From CAYNRE01 sp964399535 (GTDB lineage: Bacteria; Planctomycetota; Planctomycetia; Pirellulales; CAYNRE01), in the NCBI GenBank assembly GCA_964399535.1, contig CAYNRE010000046.1, forward strand, positions 62,001 to 126,000: a DNA stretch of 64,000 nucleotides. Reading direction: 5' to 3'. Below, piece after piece: positions 25,885-33,864 of the stretch (position 1 is the first letter of the stretch; every line of letters starts with the position of its first letter). The notes beneath the pieces are model-generated. The model was not told the origin of the DNA. It worked only from the letters and a program-made list of their open reading frames with translations, and did not search any database. Position numbers and translations under genes: made by a program.

Positions 25885-28083
25885 ATGTCGGATATTACCT
25901 ATCACAACGGACGTTTCTGGCGCGATGGCCGCCCCCTGTTTCTCACCGCCAGTGATTACCCTTATTTCCGCGACGCCCGCGATCACTGGCACGACCGGCT
26001 CACCAAGATCAAGGCTTCGGGCACCAACTGCATCACGTTCTACATCCCCTGGCGCCACCACTTGCAGCTCGACGGCGGGCGGCGCTGGTACGACTTTACC
26101 GGCCAAACCAAAGACAGCCGCGACTTGGCCCATTACCTGCGGCTGATCGAGTCGCTGGGGCTGTACATGATCATCAAGCCGGGGCCGTTCATTCATTCGG
26201 AACTAAACATTGGGGGGCTGCCCGATTTGGTCAGCCCCTCGTTTAACCCGGGGGTCGAGCCGCTGCGGCGCCATCATGGGCGGCCGGCGCACTGGACCTA
26301 CGATGCCTCGATTTTGCCGGCGCCGTTTGATGAGTGGTTCGACGGCCTGGCCGAAGAGTGGCTCGAAGAGGTTCACGCGGTGATCGCGCCGTTTGCGCAG
26401 CCAGGCGGGCCGCTCATCGCGCTGCAAATGAACGACGAAACCACCTACTGCACCTCGAACGATCCGCCGTGGCACATCGGCTACGAGCCGTCGGGCATGC
26501 GCTATTACCAGGAGCTGTTGGCCGAACGTTACGGCAGCATCGCCAACTACAACCGTTTGCACGGTACCAGTCACGCGGCGTTCGAGTTCGTGCCCGGGCC
26601 CAAGCTGCTGTCGGCGGCCGATGTGCCGGCCGGCGGGCCGGCGCCCGGACCACGCACGAAAGAGGACCTGCTGCTCTACATCGACTGGGCCGAATACCAG
26701 TGGCGCTCGCGGCGCGACCTGTACCTGCGGTACGCCCACTACCTGGGTATCGACCTACCGCTGTTGACCAACTACGCGGGGATTACGCCGCCCATCGAAG
26801 AGAATGTGCCCGACCTGCAGGAGCACGCCAAGGAACCCGTGCCGCACGACTTCGCCCCGCTGTATTCCGAGTGGTGGTTCGCGATGAACCGCGTCGACAA
26901 CGATCGCGATGCTTACCACTATGGCATGATCAGTTGGCTGGGGGTGGCCGCCTACGATCGGCCGGTGTTCGACCGCTACATCAACACCGCCCGCCGCGCC
27001 CGCGGGATCAACATGGAAGAGAACTGGGGCTTCGGCACGCTGTACGATGCCCGCTCGCGCGATCCGATTGTGCCCTTCTTTCAAACCCTGGTGTCGGTGG
27101 CGGGGGGCGCCTCGGGCTACGTGGTGTTCGTCACCGTGGGCACCGCCTATTGGGATGAAACGCTCGACAAAACCACCAAACTGCAGTGCCCTTCGTTTCC
27201 TTCGCACGCGCCGGTCGACGAGCACGGCCACCTGCGGCCCATGTACCACACTGCCACGCTGCTGAACGATTGGTTCGCGGCCCACGGCGAGGCGCTCTTG
27301 GAATGCGAACCCCCGATCGACGTGGCCTACCTGCTCTACGCCCCCTATGCCGCCGTCAGTTCCTGGATTCCCGACGAGCGCTACTGGCACCTGGCCGACC
27401 ATCAGATTCCGCGCTGCGGGCATCAGGGCTTCGAGGAATTTTCCCGCTCGCTGCAAACGGCCGGCTACTCGTTCGGCATGTTCGAGCTCGACGCCGCCAC
27501 GCCGGCCCAAATGCGCGGACCTCGCGCCCTGGCGCTGCACTGCGCTTTCTTCCTGGGCCGAAGCGAACAGCAGAAGCTGGCCGACTTCATCGACTCGGGT
27601 GGATGCCTGTTTCTCTCCGGCGAACTGCCCCAGTACGACCTGGCCTGGCAGCCCTGCACGATCCTGGCCGATGCGGTGCGCCGTGCCACGCAGCACGCAG
27701 GGGGCCAAGTGCATTATCGGCCCGCGAGTTGGTTTGCCGCCGAACAGTTTGCCGCGGCCGTGGCCCAGGCCGGCATCGCACCCCAGGTGACCTATGCCGA
27801 GAATATGCGGGCCTATGTCCATCGCGGGCCCGAGGACGATTTCGTGTTCTTCTTCAATTTCGATCAGGCAGGCGAGCACGATAAATGGGTTGAGTTCTTC
27901 GGCCAACGCCTCGAACTGCGGCTGGGTTCGAAGACCTCGGGCGTGGTCCGAGTTCACCGGGGAAGGTTGAAATCGTATTTGGTCAAGGGGCTAAACGAAG
28001 TCGAGGGGGTTACGGCCCGGGTCCGTATCGCCCTGGGAGACCGGGTCGTCGAGCAGGCCGGCGATTTCAGCGGCGAACTGTAG
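25885..28083 (+). CDS. GH35-like β-galactosidase family protein
   Basis: A 732-aa glycoside hydrolase of clan A, closest to GH35. The N-terminal barrel shows DYPYFRDARDHWHDRLTKIK, GTNCITFYIPWRHH, and IIKPGPFIHSELNIGGLP, equivalent to the GH35 RPGPYxxAEWxxGGLP stretch. The acid/base region reads LIALQMNDETTY (Glu185), where GH35 normally has QVENEYG. The nucleophile may be in the MEENWGFG region. A C-terminal half with Rossmann-like and β domains resembles the accessory part of GH42/GH35 enzymes. There is no signal peptide, so it is probably cytoplasmic, acting on imported oligosaccharides. The nearby symporter could supply these, but that is inference. Confidence 0.78.
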   Translation: MSDITYHNGRFWRDGRPLFLTASDYPYFRDARDHWHDRLTKIKASGTNCITFYIPWRHHLQLDGGRRWYDFTGQTKDSRDLAHYLRLIESLGLYMIIKPGPFIHSELNIGGLPDLVSPSFNPGVEPLRRHHGRPAHWTYDASILPAPFDEWFDGLAEEWLEEVHAVIAPFAQPGGPLIALQMNDETTYCTSNDPPWHIGYEPSGMRYYQELLAERYGSIANYNRLHGTSHAAFEFVPGPKLLSAADVPAGGPAPGPRTKEDLLLYIDWAEYQWRSRRDLYLRYAHYLGIDLPLLTNYAGITPPIEENVPDLQEHAKEPVPHDFAPLYSEWWFAMNRVDNDRDAYHYGMISWLGVAAYDRPVFDRYINTARRARGINMEENWGFGTLYDARSRDPIVPFFQTLVSVAGGASGYVVFVTVGTAYWDETLDKTTKLQCPSFPSHAPVDEHGHLRPMYHTATLLNDWFAAHGEALLECEPPIDVAYLLYAPYAAVSSWIPDERYWHLADHQIPRCGHQGFEEFSRSLQTAGYSFGMFELDAATPAQMRGPRALALHCAFFLGRSEQQKLADFIDSGGCLFLSGELPQYDLAWQPCTILADAVRRATQHAGGQVHYRPASWFAAEQFAAAVAQAGIAPQVTYAENMRAYVHRGPEDDFVFFFNFDQAGEHDKWVEFFGQRLELRLGSKTSGVVRVHRGRLKSYLVKGLNEVEGVTARVRIALGDRVVEQAGDFSGEL

Positions 28084-28106
28084 CCGCCGGGCTGCACCTC
28101 CGGCGG
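28084..28106 (+). other. Hairpin after the GH35-like gene
   Basis: CCGCCGG (28084-28090) and CCGGCGG (28100-28106) form a perfect 7-bp stem with a 9-base loop, directly after the stop codon. There is no T tract. It may act as a transcript-end hairpin. Confidence 0.45.
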
Positions 28107-28143
28107 TCGTCGGAATAGGCCCCGGCCGTCACGCACATTTCAA

Positions 28144-28165
28144 TGGAATTGCGAGTACAATTCCA
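28144..28165. promoter_or_regulatory. Palindrome upstream of the DUF1080 gene
   Basis: TGGAATTG (28144-28151) and CAATTCCA (28158-28165) form a perfect 8-bp inverted repeat with a 6-base centre, in a locally AT-rich patch about 80 bases before the start of the DUF1080 gene. It could be an operator or a leader hairpin; no T tract follows, so a terminator is less likely. Confidence 0.4.
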
Positions 28166-28247
28166 CTCGGGCGGGCAGCCACGCGGGGGCGCGCGGCGCC
28201 GCCCTCGGGGTAGTTCGCTTCCGCATCAACCATCGGAACAACACATC

Positions 28248-28985
28248 ATGCCTGGCTTTCAGTCGCCTCTCGGACGAATCCTGGTTCTCGGTTTGCTGCT
28301 CCTGGCGGGCCGGCCGCTGGCCGCCGCCGACAACGAGCTCACCCCCGAAGAAGAAAAACAAGGGTGGCGGCTGTTGTTCAATGGCCGCGACCACTCGGGC
28401 TGGATCTGCAACACCGGCAAGCCGATCGCTACCCCGGTCGAGGATGGCTGCCTGCTGCCCTATAAGTCGGGCGGGTACATCATCATGTACGATGAGAAAT
28501 TCGCCGACTTCGTCTTGCAGGCCGACGTGAAGCTGAGCGAGCCCGAGTGCAATTCCGGCATCTTCTTCCGGGTGGGCAATGCGCGCAACCCGGTCTATAG
28601 CGGTTTCGAGGTGCAACTGTTCGCCGGCACCGGCACCTCGATGCACGACTTTGGCGCGATTTACGACCTGGTCGCCCCTTCGAAGAACCTTTCCAAGCCA
28701 TCGGGCGAGTGGAACCACGTGGTGTTGACCTGCCGAGGACCAAAGATTTCGGTCGAGGTCAACGGCGAAGTCGTCGCCGAAATGAATTGCGACGAGTGGC
28801 CCGAGCGCGGCAAGCGCCCCGACGGCTCGCGGCACAAATTCGGGGCCGCGATCGCCCAATTGCCCCGCGAGGGGTATCTGGGTTTTCAAGACCACGGCGC
28901 TCCCTGCTGGTTCAAGAACGTGAAGCTGCTGGTGCTTGAGCCCGAGTCCGATTCGACCGCCTCGCGCGAGCCGGCCACGCCCTAG
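28248..28985 (+). CDS. DUF1080 (3-keto-disaccharide hydrolase-like) secreted protein
   Basis: A 245-aa exported protein. Residues 1-27 are a signal peptide (LVLGLLLLAGRPLAAA). The DUF1080 / concanavalin-like β-sandwich follows: GWRLLFNGRDHSGWIC at the start, YIIMYDEKFADFVLQADVKLS, NSGIFFRVG, WNHVVLTCRGPKISVEVNGEVV, and EGYLGFQDHGAPCWFKNVKL at the end. Relatives hydrolyse 3-keto-glycosides or bind glycans in the periplasm and are very numerous in planctomycetes. The ATG at 28248 places the signal peptide correctly; the upstream codons are basic. It lies downstream of the GH35-like gene, which suggests a shared glycan theme. Confidence 0.92.
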   Translation: MPGFQSPLGRILVLGLLLLAGRPLAAADNELTPEEEKQGWRLLFNGRDHSGWICNTGKPIATPVEDGCLLPYKSGGYIIMYDEKFADFVLQADVKLSEPECNSGIFFRVGNARNPVYSGFEVQLFAGTGTSMHDFGAIYDLVAPSKNLSKPSGEWNHVVLTCRGPKISVEVNGEVVAEMNCDEWPERGKRPDGSRHKFGAAIAQLPREGYLGFQDHGAPCWFKNVKLLVLEPESDSTASREPATP

Positions 28986-29049
28986 CTCCCAATCAGCTCG
29001 CTTGCGCGCTCCCCGCGCGCGGCCCGGTACGGGGGCTTTCAGGCAAGCT

Positions 29050-29080
29050 GCGGGGCCCTGTTCTTGGGCGCGGGGCCCTG
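29050..29080. repeat. Short direct repeat GCGGGGCCCTG
   Basis: Two copies of the 11-mer GCGGGGCCCTG lie at 29050-29060 and 29070-29080 in the 281-base gap between the DUF1080 and SYLF genes. The 20-bp period is near two helical turns, so a protein-binding site is possible, but in DNA of this GC content chance is also plausible. Confidence 0.3.
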
Positions 29081-29266
29081 CACCGGGGCGCAGGATTGCT
29101 GAGCAAGGGTTTGCGCTCGTCTTCTCCAAACCAGCCACCTTTCGCCAAACAGCCAGCCTGTCTCGACTTGGCGTCGGCCTCGGCCTTATGCTCGCCGACC
29201 AGAGGCAGGGCAGGGCGGTGCGGCTGCGCGCCGCTGCCGTGGGCGAACTTGACCAGAGGTGCCACC

Positions 29267-30145
29267 GTGCTGATTCGACGCTTGGGAATGGGGATTTGGA
29301 CGCTGCTTTTGCTGGGCCCCGTCACGCTGGTTGCGGCCCAAAACCGCGAGGCTGAACTGGTCGCCGCCGCCCGGTCGGTGATCGAAGAGTATTGCACCCT
29401 GCCCATTGGGCCCATTCCGGCCACGCTCTTGCGTAACGCCCAGGGGGTGGTGGTTTTCCCTACGATGCTGAAGGCGGGGTTGGGCTTTGGCGGTCGTCAT
29501 GGCCGGGGGGTCATGTTGGTCCGCCAAGACGATGGCACCTGGTCGAACCCGGTCTTCGTCGTGCTCACCGGGGGAAGCGTCGGCTGGCAACTGGGCCTGC
29601 AGTCGTCGGAACTGGTCCTGGTGCTGAAGACCAAGCGCGGGGTCGACGGCGTGCTTTCCGGTAACCGGTTCACGCTGGGGGTCGACGGAAGCCTGGCCGT
29701 GGGGCCGGTCGGCCGCGAGGCCGAGGCCGCCACCGATGTCTCGCTCAAGTCCGAGATTTACACCTTCTCGCGCAGCCGTGGGCTCTATGCCGGGCTGGCG
29801 CTGCAGGGTGGTTCGCTCCGCCTGGCCCGGGCGGCCAACCAGGCCTATTACGGCACGGCGGGGGAGAAGCCGCAGATGTTTCTGGCCGAGCCGAGGTTCC
29901 GCAGCCCGGCCGTGGCCCAGTTGTGCCAGGCGCTCGACGAGCGCACTTCGGCGGCCGAGGGAGAAACCCTGGCCCGCGACCCCGCCGGGCAGTCGGGCGT
30001 TTCGCTCGGCACGGCCACCGCGCCGCCGCCGATTCCGACCGATCCGCATCCCGTCGCGCCGGGGGCCCCGCTCGTGCTGCCTCCGCCGCCGGCGGTACCT
30101 TCGAGTGCTTCGGCCCGGCCGCCGCAGCGCGTTGGGCCGCGCTAG
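29267..30145 (+). CDS. SYLF (Ysc84-like) domain protein, exported
   Basis: A 292-aa protein. Residues 1-25 are a signal peptide (MGIWTLLLLGPVTLVAAQ). The SYLF/Ysc84 domain follows: IPATLLRNAQGVVVFPTMLKAGLGFGGRHGRGVMLVR, GSVGWQLGLQSSELVLVL, and SYTFSRSRGLYAGLALQGG-like YTFSRSRGLYAGLALQGGSL. Eukaryotic relatives bind phosphoinositides; bacterial ones are periplasmic lipid-binding proteins of unclear role. The last 55 residues are Pro/Ala-rich and end at the TAG that forms the first bases of a MITE-like repeat, so the original C-terminus may have been longer. The start is GTG 29267 with AGAGGT 6 bases upstream. Confidence 0.85.
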   Translation: MLIRRLGMGIWTLLLLGPVTLVAAQNREAELVAAARSVIEEYCTLPIGPIPATLLRNAQGVVVFPTMLKAGLGFGGRHGRGVMLVRQDDGTWSNPVFVVLTGGSVGWQLGLQSSELVLVLKTKRGVDGVLSGNRFTLGVDGSLAVGPVGREAEAATDVSLKSEIYTFSRSRGLYAGLALQGGSLRLARAANQAYYGTAGEKPQMFLAEPRFRSPAVAQLCQALDERTSAAEGETLARDPAGQSGVSLGTATAPPPIPTDPHPVAPGAPLVLPPPPAVPSSASARPPQRVGPR

Positions 30146-30296
30146 CAGTCTGTTGAAATTGGCCCTCGTGGCCCATTTCGACCTCGCCCAGTGCGGAGCC
30201 AAGCTCCGCACGGCTCGCAAAATAACGACTTGCGTCGCTGTTTTGGCATCGCATCCCTGCGATGACGCAGCCCGATGAATACTTCAACGGCTGCTA
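30143..30296. mobile_element. MITE/REP-like element, 154 bp
   Basis: The element is bounded by imperfect terminal inverted repeats: TAGCAGTCTGTTGAA at the left end and TTCAACGGCTGCTA (30283-30296) at the right, whose complement reads TAGCAGCCGTTGAA. Inside are a perfect 9-bp hairpin GTGCGGAGC/GCTCCGCAC (30191-30211, loop CAA) and a 7-bp hairpin CATCGCA/TGCGATG (30247-30264). It has no ORF and would need a transposase in trans. Its first three bases are the TAG stop of the SYLF gene. Only this copy is in the window. Elements with similar ends recur in planctomycete genomes as I recall, but I could not check. Confidence 0.65.
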
Positions 30297-30405
30297 GCCT
30301 GTGGGCCAGAGCTGCTGGTCGTGCTTCGCGATGGGCACCGCTGAAAGGCCGTCGGGCGGCACTGCGCCATAGCCGGTTCCCGACGCTCAATTGGCCATCG
30401 CCCGG

Positions 30406-30729
30406 TTAATTGGCCGAGAAGCCGATCGGCCCACCCGGCCGGCGTGGGTAACGGGGCCGGGGCGTATCGACGCGCACCTCGAGCCGCGCCCAGACCACGG
30501 GGCAGCCATGGTCGTCTTGCTGCAGATCGAAGTAGCGAGCAACCACGCGGCCGCGCAAACGGCGTCCTGGCTGCCCATTGGGTCCGCGGGCGCTGCAGAC
30601 CACGGTATCGCCCACGGCTGGCAGCGGCCGTCCGCGCCAGCCAGCTAGCGCGGTTTGCCCGACGACTTGCTCCTCGTCGGTTAAGAACTCGACCAACACT
30701 CCGGCCGTCATCTGTTCTTGGAGATCCAT
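30406..30729 (-). CDS. Unknown small protein, 107 aa
   Basis: Not recognised. The central part GWRGRPLPAVGDTVVCSARGPNG followed by RRLRGRVVARYFDLQQDDHGCPVVWARLEVRV looks like a small β-barrel, with alternating hydrophobic residues. An acidic N-terminus (TAGVLVEFLTDEEQVVG) precedes it. There are no membrane segments. The start is ATG 30729 with GAGG 8 bases upstream. It lies 269 bases downstream of the second symporter on the same strand and could be read from the same transcript. Coding is supported by protein-like composition rather than by homology. Confidence 0.5.
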   Translation of the reverse strand: MDLQEQMTAGVLVEFLTDEEQVVGQTALAGWRGRPLPAVGDTVVCSARGPNGQPGRRLRGRVVARYFDLQQDDHGCPVVWARLEVRVDTPRPRYPRRPGGPIGFSAN

Positions 30730-30998
30730 CTCGCGTTCCTCGGGGATGCGATCCATCACCACGGGCCACCGCCGCACCGCCTGGCGCCTTGCGGCCACTC
30801 CCCTCGCACGGAAAAGCATAGACGCCCCGCCGCCCCGCTGTAAAGCGCGACCTGTGCCGTGGGCGACGACCTGAGTCCGGTCACCGTGCGCTTGGCCCGC
30901 GGCGCGACACCGACAGCGCCCTGGAATATTCGGGCTTTTCCCAAGGCACCGCCGCACCGGGCCGATCCGTTTGGCGCGCGTTCGCCACGAATCGGGCG

Positions 30999-33272
30999 CT
31001 ACATGATTTTTTCGATCCGCACGTGGCGGTCGCTGAGCAAATGGCCATGCTCGATTACCCAGGCACTGGCCCACAAGCCATCGCCCTCGTCGGCCACCGG
31101 GCCAAGCCGTGAGTGCAGCGAACGGAATCCGCCGAGCCACCAGCGGGCATCGGTTACGTAAACCAGGTCGCCCGGTTCCGCTTCGAGCCGGGCCAGCCAG
31201 GCGGAAGAAAGACGCACGAAATTCTCCGGGTGATTGACCAGGATATGCGAAGGAATGCTGTCGACCTGTTCCGATCCGTCGTCGGGCACCGCGGGCGTTG
31301 GTTCGAGGGCCTGGTGAAAAACCGGCAGTACCACCGAGCGGCCCGCTCCGCGCGAACTGGTGGGCCCTCCCTTGTAGTGTCGCCGAGCCGATTCCAGGCC
31401 CCTGAGCAACATCGCGGCAGGCGGAATGCTCAGCGGCTGGGTATCCCACAGCGCCACGAGCCAGCCGGCCGCCAGGCTCAGCCCCATGACCAGGGCCAGG
31501 CCGACCGGTCCGAGCAGCCAGCCGGGCAGCGGGGGACCGGCCTCGGGCAGAACGGGAGCGCACCAGAAGACGACCATCATGATGCCGAACAGCCCCGACC
31601 AGAAGGCAGTGCGGCTTCCTTGGGTCGAACGCCAGCGGCTATGGTCGAACAGCGTAATCACCACGGCCAATGCCGAGGCGGCCAGCAGACCAAACAATGC
31701 TCTCAAGTAGGGGAAGCCGTCTTCGGGACTGGTACCGTGACTAATCGGCAAGATGAGCGATGGCTTGATAAGTGAGCCAACCGTGGCCACGGCCCCCAGC
31801 ACAATCGTCCAGAAAGCCGCCGGCGAGGTGAAGCGGGGCCAAAGTATTCCCAGCAGCAGCACCACCACCAAGGGCGGATTGATGGCCGAAGTGGCGAAGG
31901 AAAGCCCTTGATAGATCGAGTCGAACTGGCTGAACAGGGGCACCAGCGCCACGCCCAGCACCGTGGCGAACCCGGCCGTGCGGCGAGCCGCCTTCAGGTA
32001 TTGAGCGTCGGGCAGCCCAGGGCGGAGCGGGCGGTAAATATCGTTCACCGCCACGCTGGCGACCGCGGTGATATAGGTATCGAGCGACGAGAGCATGGCG
32101 GCCACGACGGCGGCGATGACCAGGCCGAACAGGCCCGGCGCGGTGGAAATTGCCCGGGTCACCATCAGGAAGATGTTCTTCCCGACGATCCGTTCGCGGG
32201 CCAGCGACTTGGCCGCAGGCGTGTCGGCGGCGGCCACTTCCTGGGCCAGGCTAGCTTGAATTTGGGGCGGCAGCGCCTCATCGGGATCGAGCAACCCTCG
32301 GGTGATCATGGCGCGCCCCACCCAACCGGCGCCGCCGACCGCCACGGCGGCCAAGGGCATCATCACCAGCACCACCACGATCATGGCCCAGCGGGCTTCG
32401 CGAACCGAGCGGACCGAGAGGAACCGCATCAGAATGCCCTGGTTGATCATGTAGAACGCCATCGTGCCGGCAATGCCGTCGCTCCAGAAATCGCCCACCG
32501 TGTTTAGGCCGGGAGGGTGATTGAAGGGGGCCATGGGCTGGCGATTGGCCGAGGGGAGCGCCTCCCAGAATGCTTGCCATCCGCCCACCTGCGCCAGGCC
32601 CAGGCCCAGCACCAATAGGCCAATGGCGACCAGGAATACCCCTTGCACCAGGTCGGTGAGCATGACGGTGTTTTGCCCGCCGGAATGCATGTACACGGCG
32701 GTGACCGACGCCATAATCGCGGCCCAGAGCGCCACGCTGGCATCGGTGGAGACCAGCCAGCCGCCGGCCCAGCGGTGGGCCAAAGGGCCCAGCACCTGTT
32801 CGACCCACGGGCCGAGCGGATAAAGCCCGTGAAGCACCTCGCCGATCGTCCAGAGGTTAATGCCGATGAAGATGACCAGGTAGATCTGCAGCGAAATGAG
32901 CACCGCGATCCGGGTACGGCGATCGAAGCGGCGTTCGAAATACTCGGGAATCGAGTGGACTCGGCTGTAATACACGATCGGCAGCCAGCCGAAAAGAAAC
33001 ATGGGCAGCACGAACCAATCGTTCGTGTAGGCCATCATCGAGCAGAAGCCGTAGCGGTAGCCCACCTCGGCGTATTGCGCGAAGCTATACGAACCGACCA
33101 GCGTGGCAATGCAACTGACGGCGGCCAGCCACCAACTGAATCGCTGGCCGGCAAAGAAATAGTCTTGCGTGGTCTTGGTAAATCGGCCGGCCGCCAGGCC
33201 GACGCAAATAATCACCGCCAGATACAAGGCCAGCACCAGCCAGTCCAGCGGCCCGAGCGGAAATCCAGACAT
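30999..33272 (-). CDS. Sodium/solute symporter (SSS family) with long C-terminal extension
   Basis: A 757-aa protein with an SSS core of about 13-14 helices: LDWLVLALYLAVIICVGLAAGRFTKTTQDYFFAGQRFSWW at the start, YMHSGGQNTVMLTDLVQGVFLV, and IAAVVAAMLSSLDTYITAVASVAVNDIY as the Na+-site region. After the last helix (about residue 630) comes a soluble tail of over 100 residues ending in HILVNHPENFVRLSSAW, GDLVYVTDARWWLGGFRSLHSRLG and WVIEHGHLLSDRHVRIEKI. The tail looks like a folded domain I do not recognise. AAGG lies before ATG 33272. The 66-aa membrane protein gene is 16 bases upstream. Confidence 0.9.
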   Translation of the reverse strand: MSGFPLGPLDWLVLALYLAVIICVGLAAGRFTKTTQDYFFAGQRFSWWLAAVSCIATLVGSYSFAQYAEVGYRYGFCSMMAYTNDWFVLPMFLFGWLPIVYYSRVHSIPEYFERRFDRRTRIAVLISLQIYLVIFIGINLWTIGEVLHGLYPLGPWVEQVLGPLAHRWAGGWLVSTDASVALWAAIMASVTAVYMHSGGQNTVMLTDLVQGVFLVAIGLLVLGLGLAQVGGWQAFWEALPSANRQPMAPFNHPPGLNTVGDFWSDGIAGTMAFYMINQGILMRFLSVRSVREARWAMIVVVLVMMPLAAVAVGGAGWVGRAMITRGLLDPDEALPPQIQASLAQEVAAADTPAAKSLARERIVGKNIFLMVTRAISTAPGLFGLVIAAVVAAMLSSLDTYITAVASVAVNDIYRPLRPGLPDAQYLKAARRTAGFATVLGVALVPLFSQFDSIYQGLSFATSAINPPLVVVLLLGILWPRFTSPAAFWTIVLGAVATVGSLIKPSLILPISHGTSPEDGFPYLRALFGLLAASALAVVITLFDHSRWRSTQGSRTAFWSGLFGIMMVVFWCAPVLPEAGPPLPGWLLGPVGLALVMGLSLAAGWLVALWDTQPLSIPPAAMLLRGLESARRHYKGGPTSSRGAGRSVVLPVFHQALEPTPAVPDDGSEQVDSIPSHILVNHPENFVRLSSAWLARLEAEPGDLVYVTDARWWLGGFRSLHSRLGPVADEGDGLWASAWVIEHGHLLSDRHVRIEKIM

Positions 33273-33288
33273 GCCCAATCCTTGCCCC

Positions 33289-33489
33289 CTAGCCACTAGC
33301 CACGAAGATCCAGGCCGCGTGCACCACGGCGAACAACAACAGTCCACCGCAAGTGGCGCCCAGGATCCAGCGCTCGCCCGAGAGCCGGGCCGGCAGCGCG
33401 CCCACTCGCGCCAGCGCGCCCAGGGCCAGGGCCCAGAGCAGCCCTCCGACCCCGTAGTGATAGGCCCAGGACCACCAAATCTCGTTCAT
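33289..33489 (-). CDS. Small two-helix membrane protein before the symporter
   Basis: A 66-aa protein, almost entirely hydrophobic: YHYGVGGLLWALALGALARVGALPA and ILGATCGGLLLFAVVHAAWIFV form two helices joined by a short basic loop. It ends 16 bases before the symporter start, so the two are almost certainly co-transcribed. An accessory or stability subunit for the symporter is the simplest idea, from position only. ATG 33489 is chosen; the upstream open frame is Ser/Arg-rich and unlikely to be translated. Confidence 0.65.
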   Translation of the reverse strand: MNEIWWSWAYHYGVGGLLWALALGALARVGALPARLSGERWILGATCGGLLLFAVVHAAWIFVASG

Positions 33490-33864
33490 GGAATCGGCAT
33501 ACGCCTCGCTCGATGGCTCCGCGCGGTACGGCCGGCCGGCGGAGACAAGTAGTGATTCGGTGCGGGTACGAATTCGCTGGTGCTGTGCCGCGGATTGGGT
33601 TTCACAAAAGCGACCGGACGGTTTCAAAGCGACCGGTGCTGGCGAACTTACCCGCGCCGACCTCGCGACGCAACCAAGCGCGGGGGGCGCTCGGCGGGCC
33701 GCGGTTGGCCTTCACGCGAAATTCATGGGAGGTAACGGCCGTGCCCCGGGGGCTTCGCCGGGGTTCTTCGAGAAGCGGCCTTGCGCCGCTCGGACCGTGG
33801 GAGGAACGAGCGCCGGGAGACGGCGCGCAGCGCGCACCGTGGCGGGAACCGCGATGCCCGGCGG
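33490..33864. other. 375-base spacer with an 11-bp direct repeat
   Basis: This spacer separates the symporter operon from the acyltransferase gene. The plus-strand frames are Arg/Ala/Gly-rich and not convincing. AAAGCGACCGG occurs twice, at 33607-33617 and 33626-33636 (19-bp period), upstream of the small membrane protein gene. It could be a binding site for a regulator of the symporter operon. Confidence 0.4.

Noticed and set aside
32278..32808. Alternative minus-strand frame inside the second symporter
   Set aside because: It lies within the SSS core, whose frame encodes helices and the Na+-site motif.
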